Positions 53,315 through 63,482 of a stretch of 64,000 nucleotides of DNA are shown here, in pieces. This stretch comes from Natronorubrum texcoconense (lineage in GTDB: Archaea; Halobacteriota; Halobacteria; Halobacteriales; Natrialbaceae), in contig NZ_FNFE01000002.1 in assembly GCF_900100335.1 (NCBI RefSeq), forward strand, positions 124,001 to 188,000, read 5' to 3'. The notes under the pieces were generated by a model, which made no database searches, was not told the DNA's origin, and was given only the letters and a program-made list of their open reading frames with translations. Positions within the stretch are counted from its first letter, which is position 1. Every line of letters begins with the position of its first letter. The translations under genes and the position numbers were made by a program.

Positions 53315-54538
53315 CTACGTCGACGAGCTATCCGCTTCCGAATCGACGCTCACTCGGTCGTGAATATGTCCTTCGCGAGCGTTCAGATGCTGCGGCGTTC
53401 GATCGTTTGACACCGCCAGCACCTCCGCGACGATGCTGTGTGCGATCTGGTAGGGCGAACCCCCGCCGAGATCGAGGCCGATCGGCGTGTACAGCGACGA
53501 CAGCGCCGCCCCGTCGAACGTCGTCCCCTCGCTCTCGAAGGCCTCGGTCATCTCCTCGAACCGTTCCTGTGGCCCCATCAACCCGACGTACGGGACGGGC
53601 GAGTCGAGCAGCCGTTCGATCGTCAGCCGGTCGTCGACGAAGTTGTGCGTCATGACGACCGCGTAGGTGCGACCGTCGAGGTTGATCCCGTCGTCGATCG
53701 CTGCCGGCGACGTCGTCACCGTTTCGTCGGCGTCGGGGAACCGGTCCTCGAGGTCGACACTCCCCCGGAAGCTGACCACGGTGACCCGAAAGTCGTTCTT
53801 CGCGGCTAGCTCCGTCACTGGCCCGACGTCGTGACCGGAACCGAAGACGACCAGCTCCGTCGGGGCCGCGAGACCGTCGATAAACACCTCGAGTCGCTCC
53901 CCGCGAACCTCGATTTCGATGGTATCCGCTCGGCCACGCTCGGCGAGGTCGGTCGCTGGACCCGCGAGGTCGTCGGGCCACGCCGTCGCCGGCTCGCCGT
54001 CCGGCGTCGCGAGGACTCCCTCCTCGGGATGGTAGTACGCCCGATCGCCGTGAGCGAGGGACGCGTCTTCTTCACCGCTTCCGTCTCGCCCAGTCCTCTC
54101 GTCCCCTTCGTCCCCCTCATCATCGCCCTCGAGCACGGTGAGAACGGCCACGCTCCGGCCCTCGTCGAACGCCTCGACGGCCGGCCGATAGGCGTCGGTC
54201 AGCGGCTCGAGCAGGACGTCGATGATCCCGTTACAGCCGACGCCGAGCCCCCAGACATCGTCGTCGTCCTCCATCAGGTCGTACGTCACCAGCTCCGGCC
54301 GGCCGCGTTCGCGAACCGACTTCGCCGCGACGAGGAGTTCGTCCTCGAGGCAACCGGCCGTGATACTCCCGACGCCCTCGCCCGCTTCGTCGAGCAGCAT
54401 CTTCGCGCCCGGCCGGCGGTAGGCGTTCCCCTCGACGTCGACGATCGTCGCGAGGACGTCCGTTCCGTCCTCGCCGAGCCGTTCGTGAATGCGCTGTACC
54501 ACCTCGGTCTCCGGAACGCTCCAGTTGCTTCCTGTCAT
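53315..54538 (-). CDS. XdhC family molybdoenzyme maturation factor (coxF-like)
   Basis: 407 aa. The N-terminal XdhC/CoxI domain has ATIVDVEGNAYRRPGAKMLL and GSITAGCLEDELLVAAKSVR with its conserved Cys. The C-terminal Rossmann domain starts ELVVFGSGHDVGPVTELAAK. An acidic insert (GDDEGDEGDERTGRDGSGEE) sits between them. XdhC binds molybdenum cofactor and helps its sulfuration and insertion. As the last gene of the cox cluster (4-nt overlap with the one before), a CO dehydrogenase maturation role is likely. Confidence 0.85.
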   Translation of the reverse strand: MTGSNWSVPETEVVQRIHERLGEDGTDVLATIVDVEGNAYRRPGAKMLLDEAGEGVGSITAGCLEDELLVAAKSVRERGRPELVTYDLMEDDDDVWGLGVGCNGIIDVLLEPLTDAYRPAVEAFDEGRSVAVLTVLEGDDEGDEGDERTGRDGSGEEDASLAHGDRAYYHPEEGVLATPDGEPATAWPDDLAGPATDLAERGRADTIEIEVRGERLEVFIDGLAAPTELVVFGSGHDVGPVTELAAKNDFRVTVVSFRGSVDLEDRFPDADETVTTSPAAIDDGINLDGRTYAVVMTHNFVDDRLTIERLLDSPVPYVGLMGPQERFEEMTEAFESEGTTFDGAALSSLYTPIGLDLGGGSPYQIAHSIVAEVLAVSNDRTPQHLNAREGHIHDRVSVDSEADSSST

Positions 54539-55575
54539 TGGTTCGAATCGCTTGGGTCTGTGGTCTCGCTCCCGCCGGTCGTCTCGCTCCGTCGCTCGCT
54601 TCCGTCGGTCGTGTCGCTCGCTCCCTCACTTCGATTTATGCGTTCGTCCGGCGTCGCCGGTCTCCGTAGCCCGCGGTCCGGATCAGCGACGCCGTCGGCC
54701 ATCGTATACACCTTCCGTACGCCGGCGTCGTGCAAGTCAGTTCCGCACGCTCCACTCTGGACGGCTTCGCGAACCCGGTCCGGCGCGGCAACCTCGGCTC
54801 CCGCGACGACGTCGACGCCGGCCTCGAACATCGGTTCCGGGAGCCCCGACGCGGTCGCACCGATCAGGACGACCGTCGCGTCAGCCGGTGCGGCCTCGAG
54901 ATAGCGCTCGAGACCGCCGTAGACGAACACGGAGCCGGTGACGAACACGACGTCCGCGTCGGCCATCGCCGCGGTCGCTTCGGCCGGCCGGAACGTCGTG
55001 ACGCGCACGTCGTCTGGCGCCGAGACGGGGCCGACGTCCCCGCGTTCGATCACTCGAACGTCGACGTCCGAGAACTTCCGGAACGCGGGTTTGAAGGCGC
55101 CGACCGTGGCGATCACGTCCACGCTCGGATCTAGCAGCGCCATCGGATCACCGGTTCGCCAGTCGATGGACGGCGCCGACAGCGCGTTGATCGCGGCGAC
55201 GCCCAGCGCGATCCGGAGCGCGGTGTCCCCGTCCACCGTCGCGTCGATGCGGCCCGATTCATCCGCTTCAGAGCCGTCGTAATCCGATTCGCCCCCCAAA
55301 TCGTCGAACTCCAACGTCGCCCATCGGAGGAGCGTCTCGAGGTCCACGTCGTCGGTCGACACCGACTCGCCCGGCGGTCGGTGGGCGAGCCCGGCCGTCC
55401 GTGTTCCCTCGCCCGCAGCCGCGAGTTCGGGATCGGATCGATCCGCTGCGCGGACGCCGGCCAGTTCGACCAGCACCGCCGATTCGCCGATCGTCACGCA
55501 CTCGACCGTGACGCCATCCGGGATTCCGCGGCTGCGGAGGCGGTCGACGATGGCCGGTCGGATCGGGTCGATCAT
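54535..55575 (-). CDS. DUF364-like Rossmann protein in the cox cluster
   Basis: 346 aa. A Rossmann-like C-terminal half (VIATVGAFKPAFRKFSDVDV, then ADVVFVTGSVFVYGGLERYL, ATVVLIGATASGLPEPMFEA) fits DUF364, a family thought to chelate heavy metals. The N-terminal part resembles its alpha/beta lobe. The end is a Ser/Thr/Glu-rich low-complexity tail (TTDGSERRSETTGGSETTDP). It shares 4-nt overlaps with its coxE-like and XdhC neighbours. A role in metal or sulfur supply to the CO dehydrogenase is inference. Confidence 0.75.
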   Translation of the reverse strand: MIDPIRPAIVDRLRSRGIPDGVTVECVTIGESAVLVELAGVRAADRSDPELAAAGEGTRTAGLAHRPPGESVSTDDVDLETLLRWATLEFDDLGGESDYDGSEADESGRIDATVDGDTALRIALGVAAINALSAPSIDWRTGDPMALLDPSVDVIATVGAFKPAFRKFSDVDVRVIERGDVGPVSAPDDVRVTTFRPAEATAAMADADVVFVTGSVFVYGGLERYLEAAPADATVVLIGATASGLPEPMFEAGVDVVAGAEVAAPDRVREAVQSGACGTDLHDAGVRKVYTMADGVADPDRGLRRPATPDERINRSEGASDTTDGSERRSETTGGSETTDPSDSNQ

Positions 55576-57023
55576 CCGCTATCACCTCCGTTGTCGTCGC
55601 TCTCGGCGGCGGAGCGCCTGCGCCGGGGATCGTGCTCGAACCCGACCGGGCCGTCGATCCCGTAGCGCTCGAGCTGTCGCGCCGCCTCGTCGAGATCGGT
55701 CGGCGTCGCGAAGCCGAACAGTCCGTCGACGTAGGGGTAGACGGTCTCCATCCCACGCGAGCGCGGCTCGTACGCCGGCGACACCGCGAGCGGGTTGAGC
55801 CAGACGACCGCGTCGGCCCGGCCCGCGAGCCAGGTGACGCTCTCCTCGAGGATCTCCTGGTCGCCGACGTCGAGCCCGTCGCTAATAACGACGACGACCG
55901 TTCGTCGATCCACCGCGTAGGGGTGGCGCCGCCGGAGCGCGTCGAACGCCTCGCCGATCCGCGTCCCGCCGCCCCACTCGATTTCGGCGTCGCGCAGCGC
56001 CCCGGCGGGGTCGCCGTCCGCCCGCGCGAACTGCTCCGTCGCCTCGACGAGGTCGGTGTCGAACAAAAAGACGGACGACCGACGCGCGGTGGCCTGCAGT
56101 CGGTCCGCGACCGCGAGGAGCGTGTCGCGATCGATCGTATCGAGAACCGAGCCGCTGACGTCGATCAGCAGACAGCAGTGGAGTTCGCTCGGCACTCGTT
56201 CGCGCGTCGGAAGGTCTACCGCGGTGCCGCCGGTCCCCAGGCTGGCGCGGAGCGCTCGCCGGGCGTCGATCCGCTCGCCGGTGGCGGCGAGTCGCGTTCG
56301 GCGGCCGGGAATCGTCGACAGCGCGTCGAGAAACCGGTCCACCGCGGCGGTCTCGTCGGTGGTCAGCGGAGTCGGCGTCGCTTCGACGGGTTCGCGCCGC
56401 CCGACGGCGCTGTACAGCCGTGCATCGTCGCCGTCGTCGCCGTCGGACGACGGCCGTTCGCCGGTTGCGTGCCTGCGTCCGGTTGCGAGACGAAGGTCGA
56501 CGCTCTCGGGCCCGTCGTCCGACTCCGGCGGCGGCGGTTCCACCCCCGACGGCAGGTCCGCTCCCTCCAACGATGCTGCCTGCCGATTCGACTCGTCGGT
56601 ATCGTCGCCGTCTCGCGCAGGCGAGTCGTCGTGGGTCGAAATCCGGTCGATACCGGTCCGCAAGCGGTGCCAGAAGGTCGGAAACTCCGCATCGAAAACG
56701 TCGATATCGTCCGATTCGGTGAGCAGAGATGCCCGAAGCGCGTCGGCGGCTGGATCTCGGTCGGCGAACCCGACCACCGCGAGCGCTCTCGCACCCTCGA
56801 GCGCCCCGCTCGCCGGCACGCTGGCGCCCTCGCGCCGAAGCTGACCGACGAAGCGAACGAGCTCCGTCAGCACGTGTTTGCGCGCCGCCTCGAAATCCGG
56901 CGCGGTGTGGCGGCCCGATGGTCGGTCGAGACCGTCGCCGTCGGTCTCGATTTCGGACTGAACCTCAGGCTCGATCCCCTCGAACTCCCCCTCAGTATCG
57001 AACGGATTCCGACGTGGCGTCAT
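55572..57023 (-). CDS. coxE: VWA domain protein, CoxE-like
   Basis: 483 aa from MTPRRNPFDTEGEFEGIEPE. The C-terminal 200 residues carry a von Willebrand A domain with the MIDAS motif LLIDVSGSVLDT (DxSxS) and later WGGGTRIGEAFDALRRRHPY and VVVVISDGLDVGDQEILEES. The front half is the CoxE-type helical region with acidic linkers. CoxE works with CoxD to build the copper-molybdenum site of CO dehydrogenase. It overlaps the AAA ATPase and DUF364-like genes by 4 nt each. Confidence 0.87.
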   Translation of the reverse strand: MTPRRNPFDTEGEFEGIEPEVQSEIETDGDGLDRPSGRHTAPDFEAARKHVLTELVRFVGQLRREGASVPASGALEGARALAVVGFADRDPAADALRASLLTESDDIDVFDAEFPTFWHRLRTGIDRISTHDDSPARDGDDTDESNRQAASLEGADLPSGVEPPPPESDDGPESVDLRLATGRRHATGERPSSDGDDGDDARLYSAVGRREPVEATPTPLTTDETAAVDRFLDALSTIPGRRTRLAATGERIDARRALRASLGTGGTAVDLPTRERVPSELHCCLLIDVSGSVLDTIDRDTLLAVADRLQATARRSSVFLFDTDLVEATEQFARADGDPAGALRDAEIEWGGGTRIGEAFDALRRRHPYAVDRRTVVVVISDGLDVGDQEILEESVTWLAGRADAVVWLNPLAVSPAYEPRSRGMETVYPYVDGLFGFATPTDLDEAARQLERYGIDGPVGFEHDPRRRRSAAESDDNGGDSG

Positions 57024-58087
57024 TGGTCTGGCGCGTCGGTTCGGTCGCGAGCCGCGGCTGCGGCGTCTCGAAGCCGTTCCAGGAGCGAGCCGTCGACCCG
57101 TTTGACGTCCTCGACTTCCTTGAGCAGGCAGCCGATCGTGCGCTCGATCTCGTCCGCCGAGAGCGATCCGGTCCGGCCCTCGGCTCGCAGCGCGGCGACG
57201 GCTCGAGCCCAGTCGAGCGTCTCGGCGACGCCGGGGCGTTTGAGGAACGACTCCTCCCGCAGACGTTCGACGACGGCGCAGACTTCGGCGGCGATGGCGG
57301 CGTCGAGTTCCGGCACCTTGCGGGAGACGATTTCGTACTCCGTCTCGAACGACGGGGGCTCGACGTGCAGGTAGAGACACCGCCGTTTGAGCGCGTCGCT
57401 CAGCCCGCGGGTCCGGTTCGACGTGAGGACGACGATCGGCGGGTTCTCCGCGCTGACCGTGCCCAGCTCCGGTATCGACACCTGATAATCCGAGAGCAGT
57501 TCGAGCAGGAAGGCCTCGAACGCCTCGTCGGCGCGGTCGATTTCGTCGATCAACAGGACCGGCGACCGATCCTTCCCGGCGGTGAGCGCACGCAGGAGGG
57601 GACGCTCGAGGAGGAACTCGTCGTCGAACACGGAGCGCGGTCGCTCGGTGTTCGACCCGGAGTCGTCCGTCGTGCCCGGGGCGTTCTGAGCGTTCGAAAC
57701 ATCCGGCGCGTTCGAAGCATCCGGAGCGCCCGAATCGGTTGCTTCGCCCTCGGCCGCCACCGGAGTGCCGACGCGTCCCTCGTTCGACTGCACCGCGAGC
57801 AGCTGTTTCGTGTAGTTCCACTCGTAGAGCGCGTTTTCCGCGGTCAGGCCCTCGTAACACTGGAGCCGAATCAGCTCAGTTTCGAACCCCTCGGCGAGGA
57901 CTTTCCCCAGTTCGGTCTTTCCGCTGCCGGGCGGCCCTTCGACGAGGAGCGGCCGCCCCAGCTGTAGTGCGAGGTAGACCGTCGTGACGAGGCGGTCGTC
58001 GGCGACGTAGTTCAGCTCCTCGAACCGCTCGAGGAGCGCGGACTCCGAGATCGTCTCGAACGCGAGGGCCGGCGTCTCGTCGGTCAT
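57020..58087 (-). CDS. coxD: MoxR-type AAA+ ATPase, CoxD-like
   Basis: 355 aa. Walker A is LLVEGPPGSGKTELGKVLAE (GPPGSGKT) and Walker B LLIDEIDRADEAFEAFLLEL. Sensor and arginine residues are in VLTSNRTRGLSDALKRRCLY. CoxD is the chaperone-like ATPase that helps reconstitute the [CuSMoO2] site of CO dehydrogenase together with CoxE. Between the Walker motifs is an extra low-complexity stretch (SGAPDASNAPDVSNAQNAPG), which looks unusual. Translational coupling with both neighbours is clear. Confidence 0.9.
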   Translation of the reverse strand: MTDETPALAFETISESALLERFEELNYVADDRLVTTVYLALQLGRPLLVEGPPGSGKTELGKVLAEGFETELIRLQCYEGLTAENALYEWNYTKQLLAVQSNEGRVGTPVAAEGEATDSGAPDASNAPDVSNAQNAPGTTDDSGSNTERPRSVFDDEFLLERPLLRALTAGKDRSPVLLIDEIDRADEAFEAFLLELLSDYQVSIPELGTVSAENPPIVVLTSNRTRGLSDALKRRCLYLHVEPPSFETEYEIVSRKVPELDAAIAAEVCAVVERLREESFLKRPGVAETLDWARAVAALRAEGRTGSLSADEIERTIGCLLKEVEDVKRVDGSLLERLRDAAAAARDRTDAPDQ

Positions 58088-59289
58088 GGTGACATCAGTT
58101 CCCCGTCTTCGACCGTCTCGAGATAGTCGCCGGGATCGGCCCGGAAGCTGTCGGCGCAGCCGTGACAGCAGAAGTAGTAGGTCGTTCCCTCGTGCGTGAC
58201 GCTCGGCGCGTCGTCGGGATCGACGGTCATGTCGCAGACTGGATCGACTGCCGGCTCGTCGGTCACGTCGTTCGGTTCGTTCACGCTGTTCGAGTCGGTC
58301 GCATCGGTCGTCGCCGTTTCGGTCTCACTGACGCCACCTCCACAACAAGCGCCACTCGCTTGGTCGCCGGCGTCGGTCGCCGTCGCTGCGTCCTCGAGAC
58401 TCTCGCTCACACGCGAGGACGCCGTCACCGCGCCCGTATTAGCCCGCACGTCGATCAGTTCGGCGAGCACGCTCGCCGCGATCTCCGCGCCCGTTTTAGC
58501 CGAGATATCGACGCCCGCGGGGTTCGTGATCGCGTCTCGGACCGACTCGGAATCCCGATCGAGGAGTCCCGCGGCCCGTTCGACGACCGTCTCCGCGCGC
58601 GCATCACTCGCCACGAGGCCGATGTACGGCGCGTCCGCGAGGACGCCGGCGGCGACAGCGCGAGCGTCGTACTCGCCCATCGAAGCCGCGACGACGAGCG
58701 GGGCGGGGCCGACGGCTTCGGCGATCGACTCGGGCTCGAGCGTCGAGAGCACCGTAACGTCGTCCGGAACGGTTCCGCCGCCCCCATCGGGGTCGACGAC
58801 CGTCACGTCGATTGCGAGTTCGCTCGCTAATCTGACAAGCGAGTTCGCGACGGGCGAGCCGCCCACGACGAGCAGTGTCGTCGTCGGAACCACCGGCTCG
58901 ATGAACACCTCGAGGGTGCCCTCGCTCTGACACGTCATCGGAAACGCCTCGAGTCCGGGGCGATCGATCGCGGCGGGCTCCGGTGCGAGACCGATCAGCC
59001 GCGGCTCTCCCTCGGCGATGGCTGTGCGGGCCTCGCTTTCGACCCGCGACTGGGCGCAGGCCGCGCCGCCGACCCAACCGACGAGGTCGCCGTCGGTCGT
59101 GACGAGCGCCCGGTCGCCGACGTTGGCCGACACCGGCGCTTCGCGGCGGACGACGGTGGCCCGTGCGTAGGGTGTCCCGCGCTCGGCGAGCGCTCGCTCT
59201 TGCTGTGCGAGTTCGCCGTCGCTCACGGCGTCGGCTCGATCGCTGGTCGACTCGGCGTTCGTGGTCTCGTGTGGTGTGTCTTCGGTCAT
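58084..59289 (-). CDS. XdhC family protein fused to a C-terminal YHS metal-binding domain
   Basis: 401 aa. XdhC domain first (ATVVRREAPVSANVGDRALV; GWVGGAACAQSRVESEARTA), Rossmann domain next (TTTLLVVGGSPVANSLVRLA), then the linker with SGACCGGGVSETETATTDAT, and a YHS domain at about residues 350-397: DPVCDMTVDPDDAPSVTHEG and YYFCCHGCADSFRADPGDYL. YHS/TRASH domains bind metals such as copper. It stands between coxL and coxD. A copper-handling maturation factor is a good but unproven guess. Confidence 0.85.
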   Translation of the reverse strand: MTEDTPHETTNAESTSDRADAVSDGELAQQERALAERGTPYARATVVRREAPVSANVGDRALVTTDGDLVGWVGGAACAQSRVESEARTAIAEGEPRLIGLAPEPAAIDRPGLEAFPMTCQSEGTLEVFIEPVVPTTTLLVVGGSPVANSLVRLASELAIDVTVVDPDGGGGTVPDDVTVLSTLEPESIAEAVGPAPLVVAASMGEYDARAVAAGVLADAPYIGLVASDARAETVVERAAGLLDRDSESVRDAITNPAGVDISAKTGAEIAASVLAELIDVRANTGAVTASSRVSESLEDAATATDAGDQASGACCGGGVSETETATTDATDSNSVNEPNDVTDEPAVDPVCDMTVDPDDAPSVTHEGTTYYFCCHGCADSFRADPGDYLETVEDGELMSP

Positions 59290-59425
59290 TTCGTGCTGTC
59301 GACGCCTCGTTTGCCGGCGTCACGGAGGGAGGATACGGGCGAGTTTCGTCGTAGGGCCGCTCGCATCCATCGGTGGCCGCGACGAGCGCTCGAGTGCCGG
59401 GACGTAAGTCCGCTCATCGTGGCTG

Positions 59426-61909
59426 TCAGTCGTCCGCCGCCTCGTCGCTCGACTGGACGTCGAACTCGAGGGCGACGTTGTCGGCCGGGTCCATGGCGAG
59501 TCCGGCCTCGTCGAGTTTCTCCCAGACGACGTCGGGCGTCATCGGCATCTCGACGTGGCTGATCCCGCCGTGGGCCATCGCGTCGACGACGGCGTTGACG
59601 ATGGCCGGTGGCGAGCCGACCGTCGGCGACTCGCCGACGCCCTTCGCCCCGATCGGGTGGTGGGGCGACGGCGTGACGGTGTGGCCGGTCTCGAACTCAG
59701 GAATCTCCATCGACGTGGGCAGCAGGTAGTTCATGAAGTCGCCGCCGGTGACGTTGCCGTTGTCGTCGAAGGTGACGTGCTCCATCATCGCCGTCCCAAT
59801 CCCCTGGGCGAGTCCGCCGTGGATCTGGCCCTCGATGATCATCGGGTTGATCCGGTTGCCGCAGTCGTCGACGGCGACGAACTTCTCGAACTCGACCTCG
59901 CCCGTCTCGCGGTCGATCTCGACGATCACGATGTAGGAGCCGAACGGATACGTCATCTCCGGCGGATCGTAGTAGTTGACCGCCTCGAGTCCCGGATCCT
60001 CGCCCGCGGGCTTGTTCATGTACGCGCCGGCGGCGATCTCGGTGATCGAGATCGACCGGTCCGGCGCGCCGGCGACGTGGAACTCGCCGCTCTCGCGGTC
60101 CCACGTGATGTCCGCCTCCGCGGCCTCGAGTTCGTTCGCCGCGATAGCTTTCGCCTTCTCGCGGACCTTCCGCGAGGCGACGGCCGCGGCGGCGCCGGCG
60201 ACGGGGGTGCTCCGAGAGCCGTACGTTCCCAGGCCGTAGGGGTCCGTATCCGTGTCCCCGTGCTCGACGGTGATGTCGTCGACGTCCATGCCGAGTTCCT
60301 CGGCGACGATCTGGGCGAATGTGGTCTCGTGACCCTGCCCCTGGGTCTGGACGCCAACCCGAACCGTCGCGTTGCCGGTCGGATGGACCCGAATCTCGGC
60401 GGAGTCGAACATCTCGACGCCCGCGATGTCGCAGGTCTTTCCGGGACCCGCACCGACGACTTCCGTAAAGGATGAGATGCCGATGCCGAGCAGTTTGTCG
60501 GCGTCCTCCTCGATTCGGCGCTGCTGTTCCTCGCGGTAGTCGTCGTAGTCGGCCATCTCGAGGGCGAGATCCAGGGCCTTCTCGTAGTCGCCCGAGTCGT
60601 AGTTCCACCCCGTCGGACTCTCGTAGGGGAACTGGTCGGGCTGGATGAAGTTCTTCCGCCGGATCTCGGCGGGGTCCATCTCGAGTTCGTCGGCCAGCAC
60701 CTTCACCATCCGCTCGATGAGGTAGACGGCCTCCGTGACGCGGAACGAACACCGATAGGCGACGCCGCCCGGCGCGGTGTTGGTGTAGGCCGCCGTCAGG
60801 GTGCCGTAGGCCGTGTCGACGTCGTACGATCCGGTGAAGATGTTGAAGAACCCGGCGGGGAACTTCGACGGCTGGGCCACGGCGTTGTACGCGCCGTGGT
60901 CGGCGAGCACGTCGGTCCTGACCGCCAGGATCTCGCCGTCTTCGGTCGCGGCGAGTTCGCCCTGCATGTCGTAGTCGCGGGCGAACCCGGTCGACTGGAT
61001 GTTCTCCGAGCGCTCCTCGACCCACTTCACCGGCTGCTCTAAGACGTACGACGCCGCCGCGGCGACGACGTAGCCGGGGTAGATCGGCACCTTGTTACCG
61101 AATCCGCCGCCCACGTCGGGGCTGACGATCCGAACCTTGTGTTCGGGGATCCCCGAGACCTGCGAGAACAGGGTCCGGTGGATGTGGGGCGCCTGCGAGG
61201 TCATGTGGACGGTTAGCTTGTCCTTGCCGGGATCGAAGTCGCCGACCGCCCCGCAGGTCTCGATCGGCGCGGGGTGGAGTCGCTGGTAGAGCATCTGCTC
61301 TTTGACGGTGACCGGCGCGTCGTCGAACACCCTGGCGGTCGCCTCCTCGTCGCCCGTCTCCCAGTCCAGACAGTGGTTGTCCTCCTGGCCCTCGATGTCG
61401 TCTCTGATCAGCGGCGCGTCGTCCTCGAGCGCCTTCTCCGCGTCGACGACCGGATCGAGCACGTCGTAGTCGACGACGACTTTCTCCGCGCCGTCTTTCG
61501 CCGTGTACCGGTCGGTCGCGATGACCGCGGCGACCTCCTGGGACTGGAACTTCACCTTGTCGTTGACCAGGACGTCCTGCGTGTCGTCCATCAGCGTCGG
61601 CATCGTCGCGAGGTCGTACTCGAGTAAGTCCTCCGCGGTCAGGACGGCGACGACGCCGTCGACGTCCAGCGCACGCGATTTGTCGATGTTCTCGATTCGG
61701 GCGTGGGCGTGCGGGCTGCGAACGATCTCGCAGTGGAGCATCCCCGGCTTCTTGATGTCGTCGACGTAGTTGCCGCGACCGGTGATGAAGCGCTGGTCCT
61801 CCTTCCGTTTGACCTCCTCGCCCATGCCGCCGCGACCGTGCCCGCAGTGTTTCTCGGGCTGTGGGCCGCCGTCTTCCGCTTCCGCGAACCGTTCGGAGTC
61901 GCTGCTCAT
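59426..61909 (-). CDS. coxL: Aerobic CO dehydrogenase large subunit (form I)
   Basis: 827 aa, full length. The active-site loop is AYRCSFR (residues 384-390) with C387 as the copper ligand, the form I signature that separates true CO dehydrogenases from form II relatives (AYRGAGR). A conserved Glu in GVGESPTVG is at 760. Other family blocks are [20 protein letters not shown] and [17 protein letters not shown]. It oxidises CO with water to CO2, passing electrons via CoxS and CoxM. The start overlaps the coxS stop by 4 nt. A 136-nt gap separates it from the XdhC-YHS gene. Confidence 0.94.
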   Translation of the reverse strand: MSSDSERFAEAEDGGPQPEKHCGHGRGGMGEEVKRKEDQRFITGRGNYVDDIKKPGMLHCEIVRSPHAHARIENIDKSRALDVDGVVAVLTAEDLLEYDLATMPTLMDDTQDVLVNDKVKFQSQEVAAVIATDRYTAKDGAEKVVVDYDVLDPVVDAEKALEDDAPLIRDDIEGQEDNHCLDWETGDEEATARVFDDAPVTVKEQMLYQRLHPAPIETCGAVGDFDPGKDKLTVHMTSQAPHIHRTLFSQVSGIPEHKVRIVSPDVGGGFGNKVPIYPGYVVAAAASYVLEQPVKWVEERSENIQSTGFARDYDMQGELAATEDGEILAVRTDVLADHGAYNAVAQPSKFPAGFFNIFTGSYDVDTAYGTLTAAYTNTAPGGVAYRCSFRVTEAVYLIERMVKVLADELEMDPAEIRRKNFIQPDQFPYESPTGWNYDSGDYEKALDLALEMADYDDYREEQQRRIEEDADKLLGIGISSFTEVVGAGPGKTCDIAGVEMFDSAEIRVHPTGNATVRVGVQTQGQGHETTFAQIVAEELGMDVDDITVEHGDTDTDPYGLGTYGSRSTPVAGAAAAVASRKVREKAKAIAANELEAAEADITWDRESGEFHVAGAPDRSISITEIAAGAYMNKPAGEDPGLEAVNYYDPPEMTYPFGSYIVIVEIDRETGEVEFEKFVAVDDCGNRINPMIIEGQIHGGLAQGIGTAMMEHVTFDDNGNVTGGDFMNYLLPTSMEIPEFETGHTVTPSPHHPIGAKGVGESPTVGSPPAIVNAVVDAMAHGGISHVEMPMTPDVVWEKLDEAGLAMDPADNVALEFDVQSSDEAADD

Positions 61910-62598
61910 CGCGAATCACCGCCGAAATCGCCACCGTGTTCGCGGTCCGTCGTCGAGCCGCCGTGCTTGCGGTCCGTCGTCGGCCCGCCACAGCAGTTCT
62001 CCGCGCCGCAGTCGAACTCGCCGTCCGGGATGTCGTAATCGACCGAGGCGGACGCCTCCGTCGAGCCGTCTCCGTCGACGGTAACGCCGCCGTCGGCGGC
62101 CGCGATCTCGCCTTCCTCGAGTTCCTCGGCGGCGTACTCGATCGAGCGAACGATGTTCTGGTAGCCGGTACACCGACAGAGGTTGCCGCTGATCGCCTCC
62201 CGGATCTCCGCTTCGCTCGGGTTCGGATTCTCGTCGAGCAGGGCCTTCCCGGACATGAGCATCCCCGGCGTGCAGTAGCCACACTGCAGGCCGTGTTCCT
62301 CGCGGAATCCCTCCTGTAGCGGATGTAACTCGCCGCGGGCCTCCGGGAGCTCTTCCATGCCCTCGACGGTCGCGAGTTCGCTCCCCGCGGCCTGCGTCGC
62401 GAACATGAGACAGGACTTGATCGGTTCGCCGTCTTTGAGGACGGTACAGGCCCCGCAGTTTCCGGTGTCGCAGCCGATGTGCGTGCCGGTCAGGTCGAGT
62501 TCCTCCCTGATCGCGTGGACGAGCAGCTGTCGGGGTTCGACCTCGATCGTGTGTTCGGTTCCGTTGACCGTCAGCGTAATCTCTCGTGTGTCTGTCAC
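61906..62598 (-). CDS. coxS: CO dehydrogenase small [2Fe-2S] subunit, with Cys/His-rich tail
   Basis: 230 aa. The first [2Fe-2S] cluster is bound by [20 protein letters not shown] then C (plant-ferredoxin type), and the second by [11 protein letters not shown] and NLCRCTGY. Most CoxS proteins are about 160-170 residues, and this one has about 60 extra: [20 protein letters not shown] followed by the tandem repeat [18 protein letters not shown]. That tail is unusual and may bind metal. It overlaps coxM and coxL by 4 nt. Confidence 0.92.
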   Translation of the reverse strand: MTDTREITLTVNGTEHTIEVEPRQLLVHAIREELDLTGTHIGCDTGNCGACTVLKDGEPIKSCLMFATQAAGSELATVEGMEELPEARGELHPLQEGFREEHGLQCGYCTPGMLMSGKALLDENPNPSEAEIREAISGNLCRCTGYQNIVRSIEYAAEELEEGEIAAADGGVTVDGDGSTEASASVDYDIPDGEFDCGAENCCGGPTTDRKHGGSTTDREHGGDFGGDSR

Positions 62599-63482
62599 TG
62601 TGATACCCTCCGTTTGACGACCCCGGCGCGTTCGGCGGCGTCGCCGAGCGCGCGCTGGGTGAGGACGTTCACCATTCGTTCCTTGTAGCCGGCGTCGCCG
62701 TGCTCGTCGGACTCGGGATTCGACTGCTCGGCCGCCAGCTCCCCGGCGCGTTTGAACAGGTCGCTGCCGGGACGTTCGCCCTCGAGGTGGTCCTCCGCAT
62801 CGGTCGCGCGGACGTTCGTGATGTCGACCGCGGTGAGACCGATCCCCGCCCGCTCGATCCGACCGTCCTCGTCGAAGACGAGTCGCGCGGCCGAGCCGAC
62901 CATCGCGTAGTCGCCGACTTTGCGCTTCAGTTTGTGGTAGGCGCTCCCCTCGCGCGGCTCCGGCGTCGGCACGCGAATCTCGGTGACGAGTTCGTTCTCG
63001 TCGAGGGTCGTGTCGTAGGGAAGGAGGAAGAAGTCCTTCGCCGGGATGACTCGCTCGCCGTCCGGCCCGTGGGCGACGACCTCACCCTCGTGGGCGAGCA
63101 GGACGCTGCCCCAGTCGCCCTTCGGATCCGCCTGGGCGACGCCGCCGACGACCGTTCCGCGATTGCGGATCTGCGGGTCCGCGACCAGCGGCGCCGCGTC
63201 GGCGAAGCTGCCGTAGTTCTCGTCGACCAATTCCGACTGTTCGACGTCGGCGTGGCGCGCGAGCGCGCCGATCGTGAGCCAGCCGTCTTCCTCCTCGAGG
63301 TAGTCGAGGCTCTCGATGCGGTTGATGTCGATAACCGTCTCCGGAACCGCGAGTCGGAACCGGAGCATCGGGACCATGCTCTGACCGCCCGAGAGGATCG
63401 CCCGGTCGTCTAAGCTCTCGAGCAGGCTTACGGCTTCCTCGACCGTCTGAGGCTCGTGCTGTTCGAACTGCGCCGGCTTCAT
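62595..63482 (-). CDS. coxM: CO dehydrogenase medium FAD subunit
   Basis: 295 aa from [20 protein letters not shown]. The FAD-binding blocks are [20 protein letters not shown] and the loop [20 protein letters not shown]. The end ([20 protein letters not shown]) is the CO_deh_flav_C domain. Electrons go from the iron-sulfur clusters of CoxS to FAD and then to the quinone or another acceptor. The start at 63482 overlaps the coxG stop by 4 nt. The upstream extension to 63653 is a shadow. Confidence 0.92.
   Translation of the reverse strand: MKPAQFEQHEPQTVEEAVSLLESLDDRAILSGGQSMVPMLRFRLAVPETVIDINRIESLDYLEEEDGWLTIGALARHADVEQSELVDENYGSFADAAPLVADPQIRNRGTVVGGVAQADPKGDWGSVLLAHEGEVVAHGPDGERVIPAKDFFLLPYDTTLDENELVTEIRVPTPEPREGSAYHKLKRKVGDYAMVGSAARLVFDEDGRIERAGIGLTAVDITNVRATDAEDHLEGERPGSDLFKRAGELAAEQSNPESDEHGDAGYKERMVNVLTQRALGDAAERAGVVKRRVSQ

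Noticed and set aside
54725-54750. caagtcagttccgcacg, similar to part of the 86-bp palindrome
   Set aside because: Only about 13 bases match, it lies inside a conserved coding region, and no second arm is present.
57024-57860. Extension of the coxE-like frame
   Set aside because: It lies antiparallel/out of frame with the AAA ATPase gene on the same strand and is Arg-rich; the ATGA overlap marks the real start at 57023.
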